From the NCBI RefSeq assembly GCF_000585395.1, contig NZ_KK073875.1:994407-1058406 (forward strand): a stretch of 64,000 nucleotides of DNA. The letters run 5' to 3'. The notes below the pieces were generated by a model, which searched no databases, had not been told where the DNA came from, and saw only the letters and a list, made by a program, of their open reading frames with translations. Every line of letters begins with the position of its first letter. Positions within the stretch are counted from its first letter, which is position 1. The translations under genes were made by a program, and so were the position numbers. Shown here piece by piece: positions 8,850-16,215 of the stretch. Source of the stretch: Saccharibacillus sacchari DSM 19268 (lineage in GTDB: Bacteria; Bacillota; Bacilli; Paenibacillales; Paenibacillaceae).

Positions 8850-8898
8850 ATGTTGCCAACCACTTAAATTTGAATTATATTTATGTGGCTGGCAACAT
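8850..8898 (+). promoter_or_regulatory. Promoter flanked by an inverted-repeat operator
   Basis: ATGTTGCCAACCAC (8850-8863) and GTGGCTGGCAACAT (8885-8898) are inverted repeats with one mismatch, 21 bases apart. A -35-like TTGCCA (8853-8858) and -10-like TATATT (8877-8882), 18 bases apart, sit within this span, so a dimeric repressor bound here would block the promoter of the oxidoreductase at 8946. HxlR- or MarR-type control is plausible; a MarR gene lies downstream at 10043. Confidence 0.6.
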
Positions 8899-8945
8899 TA
8901 TTCGATTTTATAACGAACTTCCCACCTACAAAGGAGACGATAAAC

Positions 8946-9881
8946 ATGACTCAAAACAAGATGCAGGCTATTCAGGTAGACCGCTACGGAGACGCTGACG
9001 TTCTGGAATTGCGCGAAACCAATCGCCCTCAGCCGCAGGAAAATGAAGTGCTCGTACGTATCGCCTTCGCCGCCATGATCCCGCTGGATTGGAAAATTCG
9101 CAACGGTTGGCTGGAACAGGTCTTCCCGATCGCTTTCCCTTATATTCCGGGCTTCAACGCCTCGGGAATCGTCGAAGCGGTCGGCTCGAAAGTCGCGACG
9201 CTGCAACCCGGCGACCGGGTATTCGGCGAACTTCGCGGCTCGTATGCCCAATATGCGGTTGCCAAAGAAGACGCGCTCGTCAAATTGCCTGATTCGATCT
9301 CGCTCGAAGACGCTGCCGCGATCAAAGCCGGAGCCGATTCCGCCTGGAAAGCGCTGTTCCTCGAAGGCGATCTGCAAAGCGGGCAAAGAGTTCTCGTCCA
9401 TGCCGCCGCGGGCGGAGTCGGTCAATTCGCGGTACAGCTCGCCAAATGGAAAGGAGCGACCGTGATCGGCACGGCTTCGGCGGATAACCTGGAGTTCGTC
9501 AAATCGATCGGCGCGGATGTGGTCATTGACTATCGCAGCGAAGACTTTTCCCAGCTTGTAAAAGAGGTTGATCTGGTGGTCGATACGGTCGGCGGGGATA
9601 CGGAGCAGCGTTCGTGGGGCGTTCTGAAACGAGGCGGCATTCTGGTCTCCCTCGTCGGCGATCCGGATGCGGAGCAAGCCGCCGCGCACGGGGTGAGGGC
9701 GAAGTTCAATACCGTGTTTGCCACGCGCGAGCATCTGCTTCAGATTGTCGATCTGCTTGTGGACGGCACACTGAAGATGGAAACAGGACATGTGTATCCA
9801 TTGAGCGAGGCGGGAGAAGCGCAGCGCTTCAGCGAACAGCGTCGCGGACGCGGGCGGATTCTGTTGAATCCTGAAGCTTGA
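8946..9881 (+). CDS. NADP-dependent quinone-oxidoreductase-like MDR protein
   Basis: 311 residues, medium-chain dehydrogenase/reductase superfamily. The GroES-like N-terminal fold is followed by a Rossmann nucleotide site (HAAAGGVGQFAVQLAKWKGA) at about 150-170 and IDYRSEDF. There are no zinc-binding cysteines, so it is a zinc-independent quinone/enone reductase type. The start at 8946 follows AAAGGAGACG; the upstream in-frame ATG at 8883 lies inside the operator. Likely induced by an electrophile or drug through the operator at 8850-8898. Confidence 0.87.
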   Translation: MTQNKMQAIQVDRYGDADVLELRETNRPQPQENEVLVRIAFAAMIPLDWKIRNGWLEQVFPIAFPYIPGFNASGIVEAVGSKVATLQPGDRVFGELRGSYAQYAVAKEDALVKLPDSISLEDAAAIKAGADSAWKALFLEGDLQSGQRVLVHAAAGGVGQFAVQLAKWKGATVIGTASADNLEFVKSIGADVVIDYRSEDFSQLVKEVDLVVDTVGGDTEQRSWGVLKRGGILVSLVGDPDAEQAAAHGVRAKFNTVFATREHLLQIVDLLVDGTLKMETGHVYPLSEAGEAQRFSEQRRGRGRILLNPEA

Positions 9882-10042
9882 TTAGGCTTGCGATGCAACA
9901 ATGAGCCAACTGTTTGGCTGGAACAAGCTTGAAGTAGAAGGTATGATAGAAGCAGCAGTACCCAAATTACACAAGGGAGTACAATGCCTGCGTTTAACGT
10001 TGGATTTCCTTATGCAGATCGGGTAGAAACGAGGACGATACG

Positions 10043-10588
10043 ATGAACGACGAACACAATCAATCACCTGACTCTCTTCCCAATCACCAAGGGGAGAAGT
10101 CGCAAGATTCAGATACCACGAACCTTTCCTCTCCTCCCCCTCCCCGAGAATTCAGCGCCGGCGAGCAGTACCCGGTCAGCTTCGCGATCTTCGCCATGGC
10201 GCGTTCTCATAAAGGCTTGACCGCTCAACTGCTGCGCGAGATCGGTCTTTTTCCCGGACAGGAGATCCTGTTATTCCAGCTCTGGGATCGGGATGCTCAA
10301 TCGCAAAACAGTCTGGGACGCGCGCTGAGACTGGATCATTCCACCGTGGCCAAGTCCGTCAAAAGGCTGGAAGAAGCCGGGTTGGTATCGCGTTCGCGCT
10401 CACCGGAAGACGGCCGCGTCACGCTGGTGTCGCTAACGGATGCGGGACGTGCGTTGGAGCAGCGCGTGACGGAGGTCTGGCAGCACGTGGAGCAGGCGAC
10501 GACGGAAGGGTTTACCGAAGAGGAAATGGCCACGTTGACACGGTTGTCGTTGAAAGCGGCGGCGAACGCCGATAAGCATTTGAAATGA
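10043..10588 (+). CDS. MarR-family transcriptional regulator
   Basis: 181 residues. A low-complexity N-terminal extension of about 45 residues (Ser/Pro-rich, ending SSPPPPREF) precedes a standard MarR core. The winged helix is seen in LGRALRLDHSTVAKSVKRLE (recognition helix) and the wing SRSPEDGRVTLVSLTDAG. It lies 161 bases after the oxidoreductase in the same direction and is a candidate for binding the operator at 8850-8898, though that link is inferred. The N-terminal extension is longer than usual for MarR proteins. Confidence 0.9.
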   Translation: MNDEHNQSPDSLPNHQGEKSQDSDTTNLSSPPPPREFSAGEQYPVSFAIFAMARSHKGLTAQLLREIGLFPGQEILLFQLWDRDAQSQNSLGRALRLDHSTVAKSVKRLEEAGLVSRSRSPEDGRVTLVSLTDAGRALEQRVTEVWQHVEQATTEGFTEEEMATLTRLSLKAAANADKHLK

Positions 10589-10623
10589 CGGGTTGAATGG
10601 ATATTCAATCAAGGAGGTTCATT

Positions 10624-10956
10624 ATGAGCATAAGGAGAAAAGGGACGGTTTTTGCGGTTTTGTTGGTCTCTCTGTTTTTGCCGGTCAGTCAAGCTGACGC
10701 ACCGATGCCTATTGCCTCTCCTGCCGCTTCCGAGGCCAATACGGTCATCGGTATGCCTTCGACGTCAGCGGAACATGCGCTTGACGGGACGATCCGCGAC
10801 GTTTTGCCGAACGAAGATGCAGACAATGCGGTAAAAGGGATCGAAATCCAGCTTTCCGCGCGCGAGATGATGGAAGGGCATAGCACCCAATCGTATGCGC
10901 GTCCGCTGTACAAGTTCGATCCGGTAGATATTGGCTTTTTGGAGCAAGGGATTTAG
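10624..10956 (+). CDS. Secreted hypothetical protein
   Basis: 110 residues from the ATG at 10624, which follows AAGGAGG (10611-10617). A signal peptide is clear (RRKGTVFAVLLVSLFLPVSQADA). The mature part of about 85 residues is acidic and has no recognised domain. It starts 35 bases after the MarR stop, so is probably co-transcribed with it. Confidence 0.6.
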   Translation: MSIRRKGTVFAVLLVSLFLPVSQADAPMPIASPAASEANTVIGMPSTSAEHALDGTIRDVLPNEDADNAVKGIEIQLSAREMMEGHSTQSYARPLYKFDPVDIGFLEQGI

Positions 10957-10974
10957 AAGCAGTTCGGACATGGA

Positions 10975-11008
10975 AAAGAGACCTTATCGAGGTGATGAAG
11001 GTCTCTTT
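10975..11008. terminator. Terminator between convergent genes
   Basis: AAAGAGACCTT (10975-10985) pairs with AAGGTCTCTTT (10998-11008). It lies between the rightward 10624 gene and the leftward FAD oxidase and can serve both. Confidence 0.7.
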
Positions 11009-11035
11009 GTTGATGGATTCAAATGGGCTTCTGGA

Positions 11036-12163
11036 TCATTTCTCCCCCAGCGCCTTATCCACCGCATAATCCTCTAAAGGCAAATCCGTCTCCTGTCCCA
11101 GCGCAAGCTTCGCCAACTGACTGCCGAGGAACGGTCCCATCGTCAGGCCGGACGCGCCCAGGCCGTTGGCGGTGATCAGTCCTTCCCAGCCCGGAACGCG
11201 TCCGATCACCGGCAAAAACCCCGGCGTGAACGGACGGAAGCCGACGCGGACCTCCTCTACTTCTCCGTCTGCCAGACCGGGCGCAAGCGCCAGTCCTTTG
11301 TCCAGCACCTCGTGCATGCCGCCCGCCGTCACGCGCATGTCACTCAGCTCCACCCCGTTCTCGTGCGTTGCGCCGACGACCATTTTCCCGTCATCGAACG
11401 CCAGCAAATACTGATCGGTCGGCGGGATCACGACAGGCCAACGGCCGCTGTCCGGCTGACTCGGAATGCCGAGATGCAAGATCTGCCCTTTCTGATACGT
11501 CACTTGGAAATCCAGCCCCAGAGGCCGCAGCAGCTCGCCGGACCAGGCGCCCGCGCATACAACGACTTCGTCCGCAGGCAGGAACTCGCCGCTTACGTCC
11601 ACCCCCGTTACCCGTCCTTCCGACGTCTCGAGCCTCGCCTGCCCTTCCTTCACTTTCGCGCCATTACGCACGGCTGCCGACACCATCGCATCCCGCAGCG
11701 CACGCCCGTCCACCCGAGCCGCTCCGTTGACCTGAACCGCCAGATAGCCTTCGTTCAATAGCGGGAAAAGCTCTCGGACTTGCGCCTCGTCCAGCACCGT
11801 AATCTCCCCGATCTCCGGCGCGTCTTCCCTGCGTTTCTCTGCGCGTTCGCGCATCTGCTCGATCTTCACCGGGTCCGTATGCAGACTCAGCGCGCCGACC
11901 CGGGCATATCCGGTATCATGCTCGCCTTCCGCGCGCAGGCGCTCCGTCAACTCGGCGTAGTACCTTGCTCCCGCCTTGGCGAGCCGATACCAGGCCTGAT
12001 TGCGGCGCTGCGACAGCCACGGGCAAATAATCCCGGCCGCCGCGTCCGTCGCGCGTCCGGGATGCTCGGCGTCGATCAGGGTCAAGTCCGCGTCCGAGCG
12101 AGATAGATGGTAAGCCGCCGAAGCGCCGAGAATCCCGGAGCCGACGACGATAACTTTTTTCAT
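11036..12163 (-). CDS. FAD-dependent amino-acid/amine oxidoreductase (DAO family)
   Basis: 375 residues from the ATG at 12163 with AAAGGAA upstream. The N-terminus KKVIVVGSGILGASAAYHL is the dinucleotide-binding GxGxxG of the DAO/glycine-oxidase/DadA family, followed by LIDAEHPGRATDAAAG and the ICPWLSQRRNQAWY block. The C-terminal VGFRPFTPGFLPVIGR and NGLGASGLTMGPFLG complete the FAD fold. Oxidative deamination of a D-amino acid, glycine or a related amine is likely, but the exact substrate cannot be set. Cytoplasmic or peripheral. It is not in an operon. Confidence 0.87.
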   Translation of the reverse strand: MKKVIVVGSGILGASAAYHLSRSDADLTLIDAEHPGRATDAAAGIICPWLSQRRNQAWYRLAKAGARYYAELTERLRAEGEHDTGYARVGALSLHTDPVKIEQMRERAEKRREDAPEIGEITVLDEAQVRELFPLLNEGYLAVQVNGAARVDGRALRDAMVSAAVRNGAKVKEGQARLETSEGRVTGVDVSGEFLPADEVVVCAGAWSGELLRPLGLDFQVTYQKGQILHLGIPSQPDSGRWPVVIPPTDQYLLAFDDGKMVVGATHENGVELSDMRVTAGGMHEVLDKGLALAPGLADGEVEEVRVGFRPFTPGFLPVIGRVPGWEGLITANGLGASGLTMGPFLGSQLAKLALGQETDLPLEDYAVDKALGEK

Positions 12164-12307
12164 GACATATAATTCCTTTCCGCGGGTAAAAATAAGTTCT
12201 TTGGCTGTCCGTTCAGCCTTTCCATAACTATTATACCGGGCGGCGGGTTCATCTTTATAGAAAAAGAAAAAATGCGTTGAGCACATTCACGCAAAAAGGG
12301 GTTAACC

Positions 12308-12583
12308 ATGTTATTTGAAATTTTTCCGGATTTGAATCCGCTGCTTATGATCCTCGTGATCGCTCCGATCTTAGCCGTGGCGCTGGTATTGATCGGTAAA
12401 CGATTGAAACTGCATGCCGGTTGGAGCGTGGCGGCGAGTTTGTTTATTCCGCTGCTTTTTATCTGGACGGATTGGTCGACGCTGAAAGCGAATATGGATA
12501 GTTGGGTGATTTACGGCGCGGCTTATGGGGCGATTGCTTGGGTGGTCGGTTGGGTGTTGAAGGGAAGGCAAGTACGAGCGTGA
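12308..12583 (+). CDS. Small membrane protein
   Basis: 91 residues with three hydrophobic stretches (about 12-30, 38-55 and 65-85). The start follows AAGGGG. It is the first of three closely spaced rightward genes (12308, 12605, 12969) that look like one transcript. No family recognised. Confidence 0.55.
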   Translation: MLFEIFPDLNPLLMILVIAPILAVALVLIGKRLKLHAGWSVAASLFIPLLFIWTDWSTLKANMDSWVIYGAAYGAIAWVVGWVLKGRQVRA

Positions 12584-12604
12584 ACGGGAAAAGAGGATTG
12601 AGCC

Positions 12605-12952
12605 ATGAAGCGATCGAAAAAGCCGTGGATTATGTTGTTGGTCGTTGTGTCGCTGTATAGCGGTGTGGAATTCTTGGTCTTTGTGACCGGACATGTAGGC
12701 ACGTTCAATACGGTTCGGCGCATGGCAGCGGCTGCTCCGGCAGTGGAGTGGCACGGCGCGCGACTGGCGTATGTCGGTACGGAACACCTTTCAAATACCG
12801 ATCGGGTCGCGTTGAGCCATGCGGAAAACGATTCGGCAATCATGCTTTATAAGATCGCCTACTACCCGGAAAACCCGCCGTATGTGTTTGTGCACCAAAA
12901 GGATGAGAAATATTTCAAGTACCGGATTCCGCGGGCAGCTTGGTCGATGTGA
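12605..12952 (+). CDS. Hypothetical membrane-anchored protein
   Basis: 115 residues; one N-terminal membrane segment (about 8-26) then an extracytoplasmic domain rich in aromatic residues (YYPENPPYVFVHQKDEKYF). A weak AGAGGA site lies before the ATG. Middle gene of the 12308-13325 group. No family recognised. Confidence 0.55.
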   Translation: MKRSKKPWIMLLVVVSLYSGVEFLVFVTGHVGTFNTVRRMAAAAPAVEWHGARLAYVGTEHLSNTDRVALSHAENDSAIMLYKIAYYPENPPYVFVHQKDEKYFKYRIPRAAWSM

Positions 12953-12968
12953 GAGGAGTACGAGTGAG

Positions 12969-13325
12969 ATGAGAAAGTATCCTTTTATCTATTCGCTGCT
13001 TATCCTGCTGCTTGCGACCGGATGCGTGCCAGAAGGCCAAACCGCAACATCAGCAAGCTTCGCGCAAGAAAAAGCGGTCGTTTTTGAAGGAAAAATGTAT
13101 GCAAGTTCGGATGAACCCGTTACCGACGTCGGAGATCAGATTGGCGTCATCGATCACCAGATCACCCAAGAAAGCGAAGAAGAACATACGCAAGGGAATT
13201 ATTCCAATTATTATCCGGCAGGAACGAAAGTCTATGAGGTGAAAAGGAAACCGGTGTCGGAAGGAATTGCTTTGGAGATCGGGGAGCGCGAGTATGTGGA
13301 GGTGAAGATATTTCCTGCTGAATAA
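12969..13325 (+). CDS. Small lipoprotein
   Basis: 118 residues from the ATG at 12969, 16 bases after the previous stop. The signal peptide ends in a lipobox LLLATGC at residues 13-19. The mature part is charged and has no recognised domain. A longer open frame beginning at 12819 overlaps the previous gene and would destroy the signal peptide, so the shorter start is preferred. Confidence 0.65.
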   Translation: MRKYPFIYSLLILLLATGCVPEGQTATSASFAQEKAVVFEGKMYASSDEPVTDVGDQIGVIDHQITQESEEEHTQGNYSNYYPAGTKVYEVKRKPVSEGIALEIGEREYVEVKIFPAE

Positions 13326-13385
13326 GAAGCTGGTCATTTCAAAATCCGCGATCGAGATGATCCCACAGCACGCGTATCGAGGCAA
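13326..13385 (-). pseudogene. Gene fragment related to the 14070-14693 gene
   Basis: Bases 13327-13364 match 14332-14369 at 32 of 38 positions and encode GIISIADFEMTSF on the minus strand, against GIISITALKITSF in the intact gene. The similarity ends abruptly on both sides, so this is a remnant of a duplicated neighbour rather than a gene. Confidence 0.5.
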
Positions 13386-13635
13386 GGCGTTGGTTGTACA
13401 GCGTCCTTTTCCATTGCATATGCCTATTACCTCTCATCCCTGGGTCCACCGTAACATTTTGTTGCAGATATCGTATTGCTAAGTACCTAAATTAGGTATC
13501 TGCTCCTACACTGGAGATGTATCCTCAATTTTTTACATATTACCGCTTATTTCGTATTCCGCACGCCTGCCTCAACTTTTCCTCATTTCCTACGCAAGCC
13601 CGGCTTTCCACACCTACCTAAAGGAGCGCTACATT
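13386..13635. other. Intergenic region with a small palindrome
   Basis: TACCTAAATTAGGTA at 13484-13498 is a near-perfect palindrome about 140 bases before the 13636 gene and could be an operator. No promoter is convincing. Otherwise nothing recognised. Confidence 0.3.
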
Positions 13636-13977
13636 ATGGCAACGACATCCGGTTCCGCGCAAGACATCCTGACTCAACCGCTCACGCTGCAACAGATTCA
13701 CGACATTCAGGAAAACAATCGCATTGCCGCCGTTCTTCCGGTAAGCTTGCAGGATGTTTCCGATCTCTCTCCCGAAGAACTGGCCGACCATCTTTCGATT
13801 CAATTGACGGACAGCGATCTGCTGACCGACGTGCAGTTCGAACGCGTCGGCGTGCAGGACGAAAACACCGTGCTCATGAAAGTGTCGGGAGACGTCACGA
13901 TACTGCTGGAGACGCTGGAGCTGTTCTCCGAGCATGCGGACGAGGAAGACGAAGAAGAGGACGAAGACAAGGAATAG
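13636..13977 (+). CDS. Hypothetical acidic protein
   Basis: 113 residues, soluble, ending in a highly acidic tail of alternating Asp and Glu. AAGGAGCG lies at 13620, about nine bases before the ATG. Helical N-terminal half (QQIHDIQENNRIAAVLP). No known family; single gene. Confidence 0.55.
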   Translation: MATTSGSAQDILTQPLTLQQIHDIQENNRIAAVLPVSLQDVSDLSPEELADHLSIQLTDSDLLTDVQFERVGVQDENTVLMKVSGDVTILLETLELFSEHADEEDEEEDEDKE

Positions 13978-14069
13978 CAGGTTACGGTTGAAAAAGATGC
14001 AGCGTTCGCTTCGGGAGTTTCGAGGCGGGCGCTTTTTGACGTGGAAAGCGGTACGGAACCGCAGGAGGT

Positions 14070-14693
14070 TTATTTGATTTCCGTGCGTTCCAACCACAGA
14101 CCGTTCAGACTTTCGAGATTTTGTTCTTTTAAAAAGGATTCTGTCGCTGCTTCCGCCTGTTGCATACGCTCGACCCAAAGCGAATCCCGGAAACGGTACA
14201 CGCCGCTTCCGGTGCTGTCAAATCGGTCGGGAATATCAAAAGCCTCCTGCCATAACGCATTCAATTCCGCAAAGTTTTCAATGACGCCCAAGTCTTTTTC
14301 GCTCAGCGGCCCGATCTTTTCTTCGCCTGCGAAGCTGGTTATTTTCAGAGCCGTGATCGAGATGATCCCGTACGGATACTCCCGCTGCTCGCGCTTGAAA
14401 TGGACGGCTGTGCGTTTATATTTTTCCCAGAGTTCGGCAAGTTTCTGGTTAGTTACAACGATGCGAATCCGCTGATTTTCATCCAATGTACGGGTCCGCA
14501 ATATCTCTTCGTAAACGAGCCGATTATCGTTGATCGATTGGATCATGTTAGAAAAGTCCATTTGCATCTCGTAGTCGATATAGCTTCGGTAGGTTCGGTT
14601 GGAAGCATACAGCATGACCGTCGAGATCAGCAGAATGAGCGAAAGGAGTCCGAGGACGGCTGTTTTTTTGTGTGTCCGGATACGTTTGAGCAG
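14070..14693 (-). CDS. Membrane-anchored protein with probable CTG start
   Basis: 207 residues if translation begins at the CTG at 14691-14693. The first in-frame ATG (14615) lies at the end of a good membrane anchor: the preceding codons read LKRIRTHKKTAVLGLLSLI and then more hydrophobic residues, a classical positively charged start plus helix. AAAGGAG lies nine bases before the CTG and a stop codon lies three codons further up, so no ATG, GTG or TTG is available. The extracellular part is unknown. It follows the lipoprotein gene by 40 bases. A partial copy exists at 13326-13385. Confidence 0.6.
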   Translation of the reverse strand: MLKRIRTHKKTAVLGLLSLILLISTVMLYASNRTYRSYIDYEMQMDFSNMIQSINDNRLVYEEILRTRTLDENQRIRIVVTNQKLAELWEKYKRTAVHFKREQREYPYGIISITALKITSFAGEEKIGPLSEKDLGVIENFAELNALWQEAFDIPDRFDSTGSGVYRFRDSLWVERMQQAEAATESFLKEQNLESLNGLWLERTEIK

Positions 14694-14733
14694 GGTTCAG
14701 CACTCCTTTCGCCGCAGCTTACTGACAATGAGA

Positions 14734-15153
14734 TCAAGGATGGAAGTTCTTGCGCTCTTCCCGCTCCCGCTTGAACACGACCGTTTCTTCTTTCCCTCCG
14801 CCCATGATCTTAACTTCGAAGTCGAGACCATTCAACGTTTGCGGCGGGATATTTTCGATGTCTATCTCGACTTCTTTGCCGATCTCGCCTTCGAGCGCTT
14901 GTTCCGAATCCTCAAAGTAAAGCTTGGCCGGGCTGCCTTCGTAGGCTTCCGCATTTTCGTTAAGTACGATTCGAAGCGTAGAACCTTCCGGCGCGGGCTT
15001 TGCGGATTCGACAGTTTTCAATTCGATCTCAAAGCTGTCGGACGTGCCGGTGTAAAAGGAACGATAATACGTTTCCGCTCCGGGAGGGGCGCAGGCGGTT
15101 AACGATAGGGTCAGTAAAATAAATAAGATGAATAGAATTTTGATTTTGGACAT
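14734..15153 (-). CDS. Lipoprotein
   Basis: 139 residues; signal peptide with lipobox LSLTAC (cysteine 21). The mature region looks beta-rich and carries an acidic, Glu-rich central part. No domain recognised. It is followed by the 14070-14693 membrane protein in the same direction and the two may act together at the cell surface. Confidence 0.65.
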   Translation of the reverse strand: MSKIKILFILFILLTLSLTACAPPGAETYYRSFYTGTSDSFEIELKTVESAKPAPEGSTLRIVLNENAEAYEGSPAKLYFEDSEQALEGEIGKEVEIDIENIPPQTLNGLDFEVKIMGGGKEETVVFKREREERKNFHP

Positions 15154-15362
15154 ACGATCACCCTGGCATTTGACGTAAGAGAGAAACGAGGTTCCGCTCT
15201 GCTAGCTGTTTTGGCTGTAGGGTCAGGTTGTCGGATTAGGATGGGTGTTTTTACACCTTCTATAATTAGAACGTTCGATTCCTATGAAAAATTAGGACTC
15301 CTATCGAAAAACCTGAAGCTGCGCCGAAACACTGCTCCAGGTTTGGTTATGTGCTTATACGT

Positions 15363-15617
15363 TTATGAATCGCTTTTACGTTTCCGTCCTGTGAAAGCCG
15401 CGAATACTACGATATATACCAGAACAAAAGCATAAAAATTACGGTTTATCATATGCAAAAAGCCGGAGTCAGAACCGGGATCGATCCAGGTCAACATAAA
15501 AGCACCTGCTATAAGCCCCATATTTTCTTTCGCGTGATAATCGACTCCGTGACGCAGAGCCCGATATATGACCAACGCAAGAACGACGATCAACATGATA
15601 CTAACAAAATAATCCAT
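15363..15617 (-). CDS. Small membrane protein
   Basis: 84 residues with hydrophobic segments at about 3-19, 35-45 and 62-77; C-terminus basic (GRKRKSDS). A strong GGGAGGGG precedes the ATG. Isolated leftward gene upstream of the defence island; no family recognised. Confidence 0.55.
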   Translation of the reverse strand: MDYFVSIMLIVVLALVIYRALRHGVDYHAKENMGLIAGAFMLTWIDPGSDSGFLHMINRNFYAFVLVYIVVFAAFTGRKRKSDS

Positions 15618-15816
15618 AAACCCCTCCCATGCAGGCCATTATAGGTGAAGCGTTTCGATTTGTAAAATTGGGAAGAAGACGGACAATTACTTTAAGTATC
15701 GAGTTCTTATAGCAGCGTAGATGATGTGTCTAGCCTCTTCCCCATTTCCATAATAGAATAGGAATATAGATGCAGAACAAGCACAACCTATCCTAAGCTG
15801 CATAACGGAGGCATTC

Positions 15817-16215
15817 ATGAAAAAACATATTCACGTAGTTGGAGCAGTCATCATCGAAAATGAAAAAATCCTTTGCGCGCAGCGCGGGAATACGAAAACC
15901 CTATCTTACAAATGGGAGTTCCCCGGCGGAAAGATCGAAGAAGGCGAGACGCCGCAAGAAGCTCTAAAACGCGAGATCGACGAAGAAATGAATTGTACGG
16001 TGGAGATCGGCAAGTTCATCGAAACAACCGTGCACGAATACGAATTCGGCTTTGTTCATCTGTCCACGTTCTATTGTACGTTGATCGACGGACAACCTAC
16101 GCTGACCGAACATGTCGATATCAAATGGCTAGCCGCTTCCGAGCTGATGACGCTGGACTGGGCTCCTGCGGATATCCCGGCCGTAGAGAAAATCCAGGAG
16201 CAGATGAAGAACTAA
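15817..16215 (+). CDS. NUDIX (MutT-type) nucleotide pyrophosphohydrolase
   Basis: 132 residues. The NUDIX box runs from Gly38 to about residue 60 (GKIEEGETPQEALKREIDEE), with the conserved final glycine replaced by Asn as in some MutT relatives. The family cleaves nucleoside diphosphate-X substrates such as 8-oxo-dGTP or other non-canonical dNTPs, releasing pyrophosphate. A TAATG overlap couples its stop to the start of the helicase downstream, so the two are translated together. That coupling suggests a role in nucleotide management alongside the nuclease-helicase rather than general housekeeping. Confidence 0.88.
   Translation: MKKHIHVVGAVIIENEKILCAQRGNTKTLSYKWEFPGGKIEEGETPQEALKREIDEEMNCTVEIGKFIETTVHEYEFGFVHLSTFYCTLIDGQPTLTEHVDIKWLAASELMTLDWAPADIPAVEKIQEQMKN

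Noticed and set aside
15211..15435. Possible 74-codon rightward gene
   Set aside because: No good ribosome binding site, no hydrophobic or domain pattern, and it overlaps the small membrane protein gene on the other strand.
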